Assembly (NCBI RefSeq): GCF_008824185.1
Contig: NZ_CP044426.1
Span: 2,184,279 to 2,248,278, forward strand
Source: Paracoccus pantotrophus
Lineage (GTDB): Bacteria; Pseudomonadota; Alphaproteobacteria; Rhodobacterales; Rhodobacteraceae
DNA length: 64,000 bases
Direction: 5' to 3'
Positions within the stretch are counted from its first letter, which is position 1. Every line of letters starts with the position of its first letter. Position numbers and translations under genes: made by a program. Shown here piece by piece: positions 26,189 to 33,139 of this stretch. The notes under the pieces are model-generated. The model was not told where the DNA came from and did no database searches. It worked only from the letters and a program-made list of their open reading frames with translations.

Positions 26189-26214
26189 GGAACCCGCCCT
26201 CCTCGCGTAAGGTT
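26189..26214 (+). promoter_or_regulatory. Possible EcfG-type promoter of the lactamase-fold hydrolase gene
   Basis: GGAAC at 26189-26193, 17 bases, then GGTT at 26211-26214. This has one mismatch in the -10 and equals the N17 reading of the nepR promoter. The hydrolase ATG is 27 bp further on. It is weaker evidence than the sqdB site. Confidence 0.4.
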
Positions 26215-26240
26215 GCAAAAGAACCAAGCAGGAGGGAGAG

Positions 26241-27173
26241 ATGTTCAGGACCGATATCAGCCGCCGCCAAGCCATGCTCATCGGCGGCGCATTGCCCATG
26301 ACGCTGGTGCTGCCGGCGCATGCGCAGACCGCCGCCCAGCCCGCGGGCGAGGCGCCCGCCTTTCCGGGCCGTGCCCATACCATCCAGCTGGGCGGTTTCG
26401 AGGTGACGACGCTGCTGGGCGGCGGCGGCATGAGCGACAATCCGATCGAGACCTTCGGCCTCAATGCCGACCCGGCCGAGTTCGAAAGCCTCAGCGCCGA
26501 GAATTTCATCCCCGCCGACCGCAGCGCCGGTTCGTTCACCCTGACCTTGGTGCGCACGCCCGATGCGCTGGTGCTGTTCGATACCGGCATGGTTCCGGCC
26601 AACAACGCCGCCTCGATGGTGCAGGCCGGGCTGACGCCCGAGGATGTGACCCATGTCGTGCTGACCCATATGCACGGCGACCATATCGGCGGGCTGATGG
26701 ACGGCGAGACCCCGGCCTTTCCCAACGCCCAGCTGATCCTGCCCCGGCCCGAGAACGATTACTGGGCCGCCAATCCCAGCGAGGCCTATACTGCCAAGGT
26801 GGTGCCGCTGCTGGAGCAGGCGCAGCAGATCGAGGGGACCGAGGAAATCCTGCCCGGCATCCAGGCCGAGCAGGCGCATGGCCACACGCCCGGCCACACC
26901 ACCTATCTGCTGGAAAGCGAGGGGCAGCGGCTGCTGATCACCGGCGACAGCTTCAACCACTATGTCTATTCGGTGCAGCGCCCGGCCTGGCATGTGCGCT
27001 TCGACGTGGACAAGGAGCAGGGCGCGGCGACCCGGCAGGCGGTGCTGGCCCGGCTGGCCGAAGAGAAGATCCCCTTCATCGGCTATCACATGCCCTTCCC
27101 GGCGCTCGGCTTCATCGCCCCGAACGGCGAAGGGTCGTATCGCTTCGTGCCGGCGACCTATCAGTTCGGCTGA
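26241..27173 (+). CDS. Exported metallo-beta-lactamase-fold hydrolase (Tat signal)
   Basis: Protein of 310 aa. ISRRQAMLIGGALPM at the N-terminus is a Tat-like signal with a cleavage region near AHAQT. The zinc motif HMHGDH is followed by a later His in QAHGHTPGHT, an Asp in ITGDSF and a His in GYHMPFP. The fold covers lactonases, phosphodiesterases and glyoxalases; the substrate is unknown. AGGAGGGAG precedes the ATG. It stands alone, followed by a gene on the same strand 86 bp away, with a short GC hairpin around the stop. Confidence 0.85.
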   Translation: MFRTDISRRQAMLIGGALPMTLVLPAHAQTAAQPAGEAPAFPGRAHTIQLGGFEVTTLLGGGGMSDNPIETFGLNADPAEFESLSAENFIPADRSAGSFTLTLVRTPDALVLFDTGMVPANNAASMVQAGLTPEDVTHVVLTHMHGDHIGGLMDGETPAFPNAQLILPRPENDYWAANPSEAYTAKVVPLLEQAQQIEGTEEILPGIQAEQAHGHTPGHTTYLLESEGQRLLITGDSFNHYVYSVQRPAWHVRFDVDKEQGAATRQAVLARLAEEKIPFIGYHMPFPALGFIAPNGEGSYRFVPATYQFG

Positions 27174-27259
27174 GGGCCGAAGCCTGGGGCCGAGAAAATC
27201 GTTCACAATTTGTTCCGGCCTGCTAGAGTCGCGCGGGAGTTCCTTGCAGGAGAGGCGCG

Positions 27260-28096
27260 ATGCCGGACCAACAGGCGAAGTTCGAGGCGCTGAAGGCGCT
27301 GCACGAGGCGGAGGGCGCCTTCGTCATGCCCAATCCCTGGGATGCGGGCTCGGCCCGGCTGCTGGCCAGCCTGGGGTTCCAGGCGCTGGCGACCACCAGC
27401 GCCGGCTATGCCTTTTCCAAGGGCAAGCCGGATTCCATCGCCGGGCTCGGGCGCGAGGAGATCCTGGACAATGCCGCCGAGATCGTCGGCGCGACCGAGC
27501 TGCCGGTCTCGGCCGATCTGCAGGATGGTTTCGGCGCAGCGCCGGAAAGCTGCGCCGAAACCATCCGGCTGGCCTGTCGGGTGGGGCTGGTCGGCGGCTC
27601 GATTGAGGATGCGACGGGGGATGCCGCCGATCCGATCCACGACCTGTCCCTGGCGGTCGAGCGCATCCGGGCCGCGGCAGGGGCGGCGCAGGGCCTGCCC
27701 TTCCTGCTGACCGCGCGGGCCGAGAACTTCCTTTGGGGCCGGCCGGATCTGGATGACACGATCCGGCGGCTGCAAGCCTTTTCCGAAGCCGGGGCGGATG
27801 TGCTTTATGCGCCGGGCCTGCCGGACCTGCAGGCGATCCGCACGGTCTGCGCCGCGCTGGACAAGCCCGTCAACGTGGTCATGGGGCTGTCGGGTCCGAC
27901 CTGGTCGGTGGCCGAGCTGGTGCAGGCCGGGGTGCGGCGGATCAGCGTCGGCGGCTCTTTCGCGCGGGCGGCGCTCGGCGCGCTGATGCGCGCCGCCGAG
28001 GAGGTCCGATCCGCCGGCACCTTCACCTATGCCGCCGAGGCCCTGCCCGGCGCAACCGTCGCCCGGATCATGGCGCCCGGCGGCGAGGAGGTTTAG
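27260..28096 (+). CDS. Isocitrate lyase/PEP mutase family protein
   Basis: Protein of 278 aa with the TIM barrel of the family. NPWDAGSARLLASLGFQALATTS, shortened here to its key NPWDAGSA, is the N-terminal signature. ADLQDGFG carries the metal-binding Asp and SIEDATG follows. The KKCGH motif of true isocitrate lyase is absent. Members include methylisocitrate lyase-like and carboxyvinyl-phosphonate mutase-like enzymes that split or rearrange C-C or P-C bonds. The substrate is unknown. GGAGAGG precedes the ATG. Its stop overlaps that of truB, convergently. Confidence 0.85.
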   Translation: MPDQQAKFEALKALHEAEGAFVMPNPWDAGSARLLASLGFQALATTSAGYAFSKGKPDSIAGLGREEILDNAAEIVGATELPVSADLQDGFGAAPESCAETIRLACRVGLVGGSIEDATGDAADPIHDLSLAVERIRAAAGAAQGLPFLLTARAENFLWGRPDLDDTIRRLQAFSEAGADVLYAPGLPDLQAIRTVCAALDKPVNVVMGLSGPTWSVAELVQAGVRRISVGGSFARAALGALMRAAEEVRSAGTFTYAAEALPGATVARIMAPGGEEV

Positions 28097-28989
28097 CCCA
28101 GGTTGAACACCCGCGAGGGCTGCACCTCTCCGCCCATGTAGCGGCCGATGCACAGCGCCCGGCCGTTGCGGCTGACCCAGACCTCCTCGCCGAATTCGGC
28201 ATGGCCCAGCACCTGGCCGGGATTGCCGTTCAGGATGCGGGTGGCGCCCATCTCGGTCGCCTGCATCTCGGGCAGGTCGGCCAGCGCCGCCTGCAGGGGC
28301 AGCAGCGCCGCCTCGATCTCGGCCTGGTTGGCGCGGTCGATGCGGTCGAAGGCAAAGCCGTCCCCGGCCTCGAACGGCCCCGACCAGATGCGGCGCAGCT
28401 GCGCGACATGGCCAAGGCAGCCCAGCTTGCGGCCCAGGTCGCGGGCGATGGCGCGGACATAGCCGCCCTTGCCGCAGACCATGCGCAGCTCGGCGCTGTC
28501 CTGCGTCCTGCCCAGCAGTTCCAGCGAGTCCACCCAGAGCGGCCGGGCGGCAAGCTCGACCACCTCGCCCTCGCGCGCGAGGTCATAGGCCCGCGCGCCA
28601 TCGACGCGCACGGCCGAGACGGCGGGGGGAACCTGCATGATCTCGCCGGTGAACTCCGGCAGCGCGGCGCGGATCGCCGCCTTGTCCGGGCGCGCGTCGC
28701 TGGTCTTCACCACCGCGCCCGAAGCGTCGTCGGTGGTGGTTTCGGCGCCCCAGTTCACCGTGAAGTCATAGGCTTTCAGCGCCTCGGCCAGGATCGGCAC
28801 GGTCTTGGTCGCCTCTCCCAGCGCCACGGCCAGCACGCCGGTCGCGTCCGGGTCCAGCGTCCCGGCATGGCCGGCCTTCTTCGCGTCCAGCGCCCAGCGG
28901 ACCTTGCTGACCACATCGGTCGAGCCGATGCCCGCCGGCTTGTCCACGATCAGCCAACCGTGGATCTCGCGTCCCTTTTTTCGCGCCAT
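28093..28989 (-). CDS. truB: tRNA pseudouridine-55 synthase TruB
   Basis: Protein of 298 aa that makes pseudouridine 55 in the T-loop of tRNAs. The catalytic Asp lies in GHAGTLDPDATGVL, preceded by GWLIVDKPAGIGST. KGGYVRAIARDLG and the C-terminal substrate domain follow. It lies downstream of rbfA and a DUF2233 gene on the same strand; rbfA-truB adjacency is common in bacteria. Confidence 0.95.
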   Translation of the reverse strand: MARKKGREIHGWLIVDKPAGIGSTDVVSKVRWALDAKKAGHAGTLDPDATGVLAVALGEATKTVPILAEALKAYDFTVNWGAETTTDDASGAVVKTSDARPDKAAIRAALPEFTGEIMQVPPAVSAVRVDGARAYDLAREGEVVELAARPLWVDSLELLGRTQDSAELRMVCGKGGYVRAIARDLGRKLGCLGHVAQLRRIWSGPFEAGDGFAFDRIDRANQAEIEAALLPLQAALADLPEMQATEMGATRILNGNPGQVLGHAEFGEEVWVSRNGRALCIGRYMGGEVQPSRVFNLG

Positions 28990-28990
28990 T

Positions 28991-29746
28991 CTAGTTCTGT
29001 CCTACATATCCGATGATCGGCCCCAGCCGCCGCCCGAAATCGGCGCGGCCCAGGCTTGGGGCGTATAGCCGCGAAATCGAGCCGTCGAAATACAGCGCAT
29101 CCCGCGCCCCCAGCCCGTCGCGGAACAGCCGGCCGAATTCGTGGAACGTCACCGCCCGGTCCGAGATGGCGAACCATGCCGTCTGCCCGTCCGGAGAGAC
29201 GCCGACGCCGTTCCTGATATAGCGGCTGTCGCTGTCCACCAGGAAACGCGGATGCAGCGCGCCGTCGATCACCAGCATCGGCCCCGATTGCGTGGCGATC
29301 CGGCATTCCGGCGCGGCCCTGGCAAAGGCCCGGCTTTCGATCACCTGATAGGGCCGGGCGCCGCCGGTGCAGAACACGCCGTTCGGCAGCATGCCGAAAT
29401 TGCCGCCGCCGCCGGCCGTCACCAGCTCGTGCTGGCTGACGCCGTCGCTGACGTAAAGCCCGACCGGGGTGAAATCCGGGTGATACATGCCGGCATTCAT
29501 GGCAAAGCCCAGGACCTCGCCCTCGGCCAGCATGCGGCGCACGGCGGTGAAATCGCCCAAGACCCGGCCGTCCGGGCCGTTCAGCCACAGCCGCAGCCCC
29601 GGCTCCTGCCCGGCATCCAGCGTGCAGATCACATAGCCCTGCCCGTCGAAGTCGCGCTTTTCGCAGATCCCGGCCATGGCGGGCAGGGTCATGGCGACCA
29701 ATGCGCCGATGGCCAGCCCCAGCCGGCGCCTAAGGTCAATCTTCAT
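28991..29746 (-). CDS. Exported phosphodiester glycosidase family (DUF2233) protein
   Basis: Protein of 251 aa with a signal peptide (LGLAIGALVAMTLPAMA, then GICEK). Conserved segments of the NAGPA/DUF2233 family are visible: FAMNAGMYHPDFTPVGLYV, ATQSGPMLVIDG and ALYFDGSISRLY. Members cleave GlcNAc-1-phosphodiester bonds or act in cell-wall sugar metabolism; the substrate here is unknown. The start at 29746 fits the signal peptide. It overlaps rbfA by 11 bp and sits between rbfA and truB, so it probably belongs to that operon. Confidence 0.85.
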   Translation of the reverse strand: MKIDLRRRLGLAIGALVAMTLPAMAGICEKRDFDGQGYVICTLDAGQEPGLRLWLNGPDGRVLGDFTAVRRMLAEGEVLGFAMNAGMYHPDFTPVGLYVSDGVSQHELVTAGGGGNFGMLPNGVFCTGGARPYQVIESRAFARAAPECRIATQSGPMLVIDGALHPRFLVDSDSRYIRNGVGVSPDGQTAWFAISDRAVTFHEFGRLFRDGLGARDALYFDGSISRLYAPSLGRADFGRRLGPIIGYVGQN

Positions 29747-30152
29747 CGTCTTCCGGATGCGATTCGACGTCGCGGCGCACCCGGTCCTCGGACAAGAGGC
29801 GGCGGGTGTCGTCCATGCGGTCGAAGGTCTCGTCGAGGACAAAGCGCAGTTGCGGCGCGTATTTCAGCGTCATCGCCTTGGCGACCAGGTGGCGCAGCTC
29901 GCCCGCGTTGCGGCGCAACGCGGCCAGCGCCTCTTCTGCACCCTGCCCGCCCAAGGGCAGCACATAGGCGGTCGCGACCTTGAGGTCGGGCGAGGTCCGC
30001 ACCTCTCCGACCGTGATCGAATGCCGGTTCAGGTCGGGATCGTGGACATCCCCCCGCAGGAGGACGTCGGAAAGCGTGCGGCGGATCAACTCGCCCACGC
30101 GAAGCTGGCGCTGCGAGGGGCCGGTGCCGGAATGAAAGCGGTTCTGTGCCAT
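29736..30152 (-). CDS. rbfA: 30S ribosome-binding factor A
   Basis: Protein of 138 aa that binds 16S rRNA late in 30S assembly and is needed for cold growth in E. coli. RQLRVGELIRRTLSDVL at the N-terminus and KYAPQLRFVLDETFDRMDD are typical KH-fold segments. The start at 30152 is the conserved MAQNRF. It is first in the rbfA-DUF2233-truB run and divergent from dapB, with 69 bp between them. Confidence 0.93.
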   Translation of the reverse strand: MAQNRFHSGTGPSQRQLRVGELIRRTLSDVLLRGDVHDPDLNRHSITVGEVRTSPDLKVATAYVLPLGGQGAEEALAALRRNAGELRHLVAKAMTLKYAPQLRFVLDETFDRMDDTRRLLSEDRVRRDVESHPEDDED

Positions 30153-30221
30153 GCGCGCAGATGTAGGGGGTCGCGGCCCGCGCCGCAACGGGATAGACAT
30201 GCCGGAAACGGGGGATCGAGC

Positions 30222-31028
30222 ATGGAAAAACCGGGAATCGTCATCACGGGCGCGTCGGGCCGCATGGGGCAGATGCTGGTGCGCACCGTTCTGGGGTCGG
30301 ATCAGGCCCGCCTTGTCGGCGCCATCGAGCGCGAGGGCAACCCCTGGGTCGGCCGCGACCTGGGCGAGGCGATGGGCGGCGCGGCGCTGGGAATCACCGT
30401 CACCGACGATCCGGTCGAGGCCATCGCCAAGGCGCAGGCAGTGATCGACTTTACCGCCCCGGCGGCGACGGTGGCCTTCGCGGAACTGACCGCGCAGGCC
30501 CGCGCCGTGCATGTGATCGGCACCACCGGCTTCGAGCCCGCCCATCTGGACAAGCTGAAGGCCGCCGCCCGCCACGCGCCGATCATCCGCGCCGGCAACA
30601 TGAGCCTGGGCGTCAACCTGCTGGTCGGGCTGACCCGCAAGGTCGCCGCCGCCCTGGGCGAGGACTGGGACATCGAGGTGGTCGAGGCGCATCACAACCG
30701 CAAGGTCGATGCGCCCTCGGGCACCGCCCTGATGCTGGGCGAGGCCGCCGCCGCGGGGCGCGGCCACAGCCTGGACGAGTTGCGCACCCCGGCGCGCGAG
30801 GGCATCACCGGCGCCCGCGCCCCCGGCTCGATCGGGTTCAGCGCCATCCGCGGCGGCGATATCGTGGGCGAGCATGACGTGATCTTTGCCACGGCGGGCG
30901 AGCGGGTGGTGCTGCGCCATGTCGCCACCGACCGGGCGATCTTCGCCCGCGGCGCTCTGCGGGCGGCGCTGTGGGGCCAGGACAAGGGGCCGGGCGAATA
31001 TGACATGGCGGATGTGCTTGGTCTTTGA
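30222..31028 (+). CDS. dapB: 4-Hydroxy-tetrahydrodipicolinate reductase
   Basis: Protein of 268 aa of the diaminopimelate/lysine pathway, using NAD(P)H. The nucleotide motif is VITGASGRMGQ. The catalytic segment is VEAHHNRKVDAPSGTA, with His-His and Lys. GTTGF and NMSLGVNLL are also conserved. The start at 30222 gives the usual length. It is divergent from rbfA and 24 bp before the tsaE-amgK gene. Confidence 0.95.
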   Translation: MEKPGIVITGASGRMGQMLVRTVLGSDQARLVGAIEREGNPWVGRDLGEAMGGAALGITVTDDPVEAIAKAQAVIDFTAPAATVAFAELTAQARAVHVIGTTGFEPAHLDKLKAAARHAPIIRAGNMSLGVNLLVGLTRKVAAALGEDWDIEVVEAHHNRKVDAPSGTALMLGEAAAAGRGHSLDELRTPAREGITGARAPGSIGFSAIRGGDIVGEHDVIFATAGERVVLRHVATDRAIFARGALRAALWGQDKGPGEYDMADVLGL

Positions 31029-31052
31029 GCCTCCAGCGTCTAGGTTCACGCC

Positions 31053-32471
31053 ATGACCCTGCTTGCGACGCTTGACGATGCCGATGCCGACCTGACCGCC
31101 TGCCTGGCGCGGGTGATGGCGGCCGTGCTGAAGCCTGGCGACGTGGTGGCGCTTCAGGGGCCGGTCGGCGCCGGCAAGACCCATTTCGCCCGCGCCTTCA
31201 TCCGCGCCCGCCAGGGCGAGGCGGCCGAAGAGGTGCCCAGCCCCACCTATACCCTGGTCCAGACCTATGCCGACCCCCTGGGGACCGAGATCTGGCACGC
31301 CGACCTATACCGTCTGACCCATCCCGAGGAACTGGCCGAGCTTGGCCTCGACGAGGCCATGCGCGAGGCGATCGTGCTGGTCGAATGGCCCGAGCATGGC
31401 AATCCGCTGGAGGGGGCGCTGACCGTGGGGCTGGAGCCGCTGGCCGATGCGCCCGAGCTGCGCCGCATCACCCTGGCAGGGTCCGAGCCGCATTGGGGCC
31501 TGATGACCCGCCTGCCCGCCATCGCCCGGCTGATCCACCGCGCCGGCTGGGCCGGGGCGCGGCTGGTCCCGCTGGCCGGCGACGCCTCGTCGCGGCGCTA
31601 TTTCCGGCTGGTCGAGGATGACGGGCGCAGCGCGGTGCTGATGGATGCCTCGCCCGGCGTGACCGCGCCCTATGTCGCCATGACGCAATGGCTGCGGGCG
31701 CTGGACCTGCACGCGCCCGAGATCCTGGCCACCGACCAGGCCCAGGGCCTGCTGCTGATCGAGGATCTGGGCGACGACCTGGTGGCCCGCGTGCTGGAAC
31801 AGCAGCCCGAACTGGCGCCGCGCATCTATGACCGCATGACCGACCTCTTGGTGCGGCTGCACGGCCACGAGCCGCCGGATTTTGTCTTGCGCCTCGACGG
31901 GCCGGAACTGGCGCATCAGGTCGGGCTTTTCGCCGAATACTATCCCGCTGCCGCCGGTGCGCCCGGCAAGGGCGCCGAGGTCGCCGCGGTGATCGAGCGG
32001 CTGCATGCCGAACTGGCCGCCGACATGCCCCCGGTTCTGGGCCTGCGCGATTTCCATGCCGAGAATGTCGTCTGGCGGGACGAGGCGCCGCTGGGCCTTC
32101 TGGATTTCCAGGACGCGGTGGCGGTGCATCCGGCCTATGACCTGGTCTCGGCGTTGCAGGACGCGCGCCGCGACGTCGCGCCCGAGATCGAAGAGGCGCA
32201 GATCGCCCGCTACATCGCCGCGACCGGGGTGGACGAGGCGCGGTTTCGCGCCGCCTACGCGCTCTTGGGCGCGCAGCGCAACCTGCGCATCATGGGCATC
32301 TTTACCCGGCTGGCGCAGCGCGAGGGCAAGCGGCGCTATCTGGCGATGATGCCGCGCGTCTGGGCGGCGATCCGGCGCGACCTGGCGCATCCGGCGCTGG
32401 CGCCGCTGGCCAAGGCGCTGGAAGGCGTCCCCGCTCCCACGCCCGAGGTGATCGAGGGCATCGCCGGATGA
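31053..32471 (+). CDS. tsaE-amgK: TsaE ATPase fused to AmgK-like sugar kinase
   Basis: A 472-aa protein combining two genes that are usually separate. Residues 1 to about 150 are TsaE, the ATPase for threonylcarbamoyl-A37 in tRNA, with P-loop GPVGAGKTH (36-44) and SPTYTLVQTY. Residues about 155-472 are an aminoglycoside-phosphotransferase-fold kinase like AmgK, which phosphorylates N-acetylmuramate/GlcNAc for cell-wall recycling, with LAGDASSRRYFR, RDFHAENVVW and LLDFQDAV. An in-frame ATG at 31503 (Met151) sits at the junction, where an overlapping start would once have been, so the kinase might also be made alone. murU follows with an ATGA overlap. Confidence 0.88.
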   Translation: MTLLATLDDADADLTACLARVMAAVLKPGDVVALQGPVGAGKTHFARAFIRARQGEAAEEVPSPTYTLVQTYADPLGTEIWHADLYRLTHPEELAELGLDEAMREAIVLVEWPEHGNPLEGALTVGLEPLADAPELRRITLAGSEPHWGLMTRLPAIARLIHRAGWAGARLVPLAGDASSRRYFRLVEDDGRSAVLMDASPGVTAPYVAMTQWLRALDLHAPEILATDQAQGLLLIEDLGDDLVARVLEQQPELAPRIYDRMTDLLVRLHGHEPPDFVLRLDGPELAHQVGLFAEYYPAAAGAPGKGAEVAAVIERLHAELAADMPPVLGLRDFHAENVVWRDEAPLGLLDFQDAVAVHPAYDLVSALQDARRDVAPEIEEAQIARYIAATGVDEARFRAAYALLGAQRNLRIMGIFTRLAQREGKRRYLAMMPRVWAAIRRDLAHPALAPLAKALEGVPAPTPEVIEGIAG

Positions 32472-33139
32472 GCCTGCCGCTGATGATCTTTGCCGCGGGC
32501 AAGGGCACCCGCATGGCGCCGCTGACCGATACGCTGCCGAAACCGCTGATCGCGGTCGGAGGCCGGACGCTGCTGGACCGGGCGCTGGCCCTGGGCCGGC
32601 AGGCGGGCGCCGGGCCGGTGGTGCTGAACATCCACCATCTGGGCGGCCAGATCCGCGATCACCTCGCCGGGCAGGGCATTGCCATTTCCGATGAAACCGA
32701 CCTGCTGCTGGAAACCGGCGGCGGCCTGCGCAAGGCGCTGCCGCTGCTTGGCCCCGGCCCTGTGATCACGATGAACCCGGATGTGGTCTGGACCGGCCCG
32801 AACCCGGTCCGCGCCCTGCTGGAAGGCTGGCGCGACGATATGGACGCGCTGCTGATGCTGGTGCCGCTGGAGCGGACCCATGGCCGGCAGGGCGGCGGCG
32901 ATTTCAGCCTCGGCCCGGCGGGCCGGCTGATCCGCAAGGGCGACCTGGTCTATGGCGGCGTGCAGATCATCCGCCCCGAGCGTCTGGCCGAGATCCCCGA
33001 ACAGGTGTTCTCGCTCAACCGGCTCTGGGATCTGATGATCGCCGGGGGCCGTGCCTATGGTCTGATCCATCCCGGCGCATGGTGCGATGTCGGCCGCCCC
33101 GACTGCATCCCGCTGGCCGAGGCGCTGCTCGATGCCTGA
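32468..33139 (+). CDS. murU: N-acetylmuramate alpha-1-phosphate uridylyltransferase, MurU-like
   Basis: Nucleotidyltransferase of 223 aa. The signature FAAGKGTRMAPLTDTLPKP is at the N-terminus. MNPDVVW carries the metal-binding Asp in the middle. With AmgK, MurU forms UDP-MurNAc from recycled MurNAc, bypassing de novo synthesis and fosfomycin's target. Its direct coupling with the AmgK-like domain supports this role over a general sugar nucleotidyltransferase. The start overlaps the previous stop (ATGA) and the end overlaps addB by 8 bp. Confidence 0.88.
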   Translation: MSLPLMIFAAGKGTRMAPLTDTLPKPLIAVGGRTLLDRALALGRQAGAGPVVLNIHHLGGQIRDHLAGQGIAISDETDLLLETGGGLRKALPLLGPGPVITMNPDVVWTGPNPVRALLEGWRDDMDALLMLVPLERTHGRQGGGDFSLGPAGRLIRKGDLVYGGVQIIRPERLAEIPEQVFSLNRLWDLMIAGGRAYGLIHPGAWCDVGRPDCIPLAEALLDA

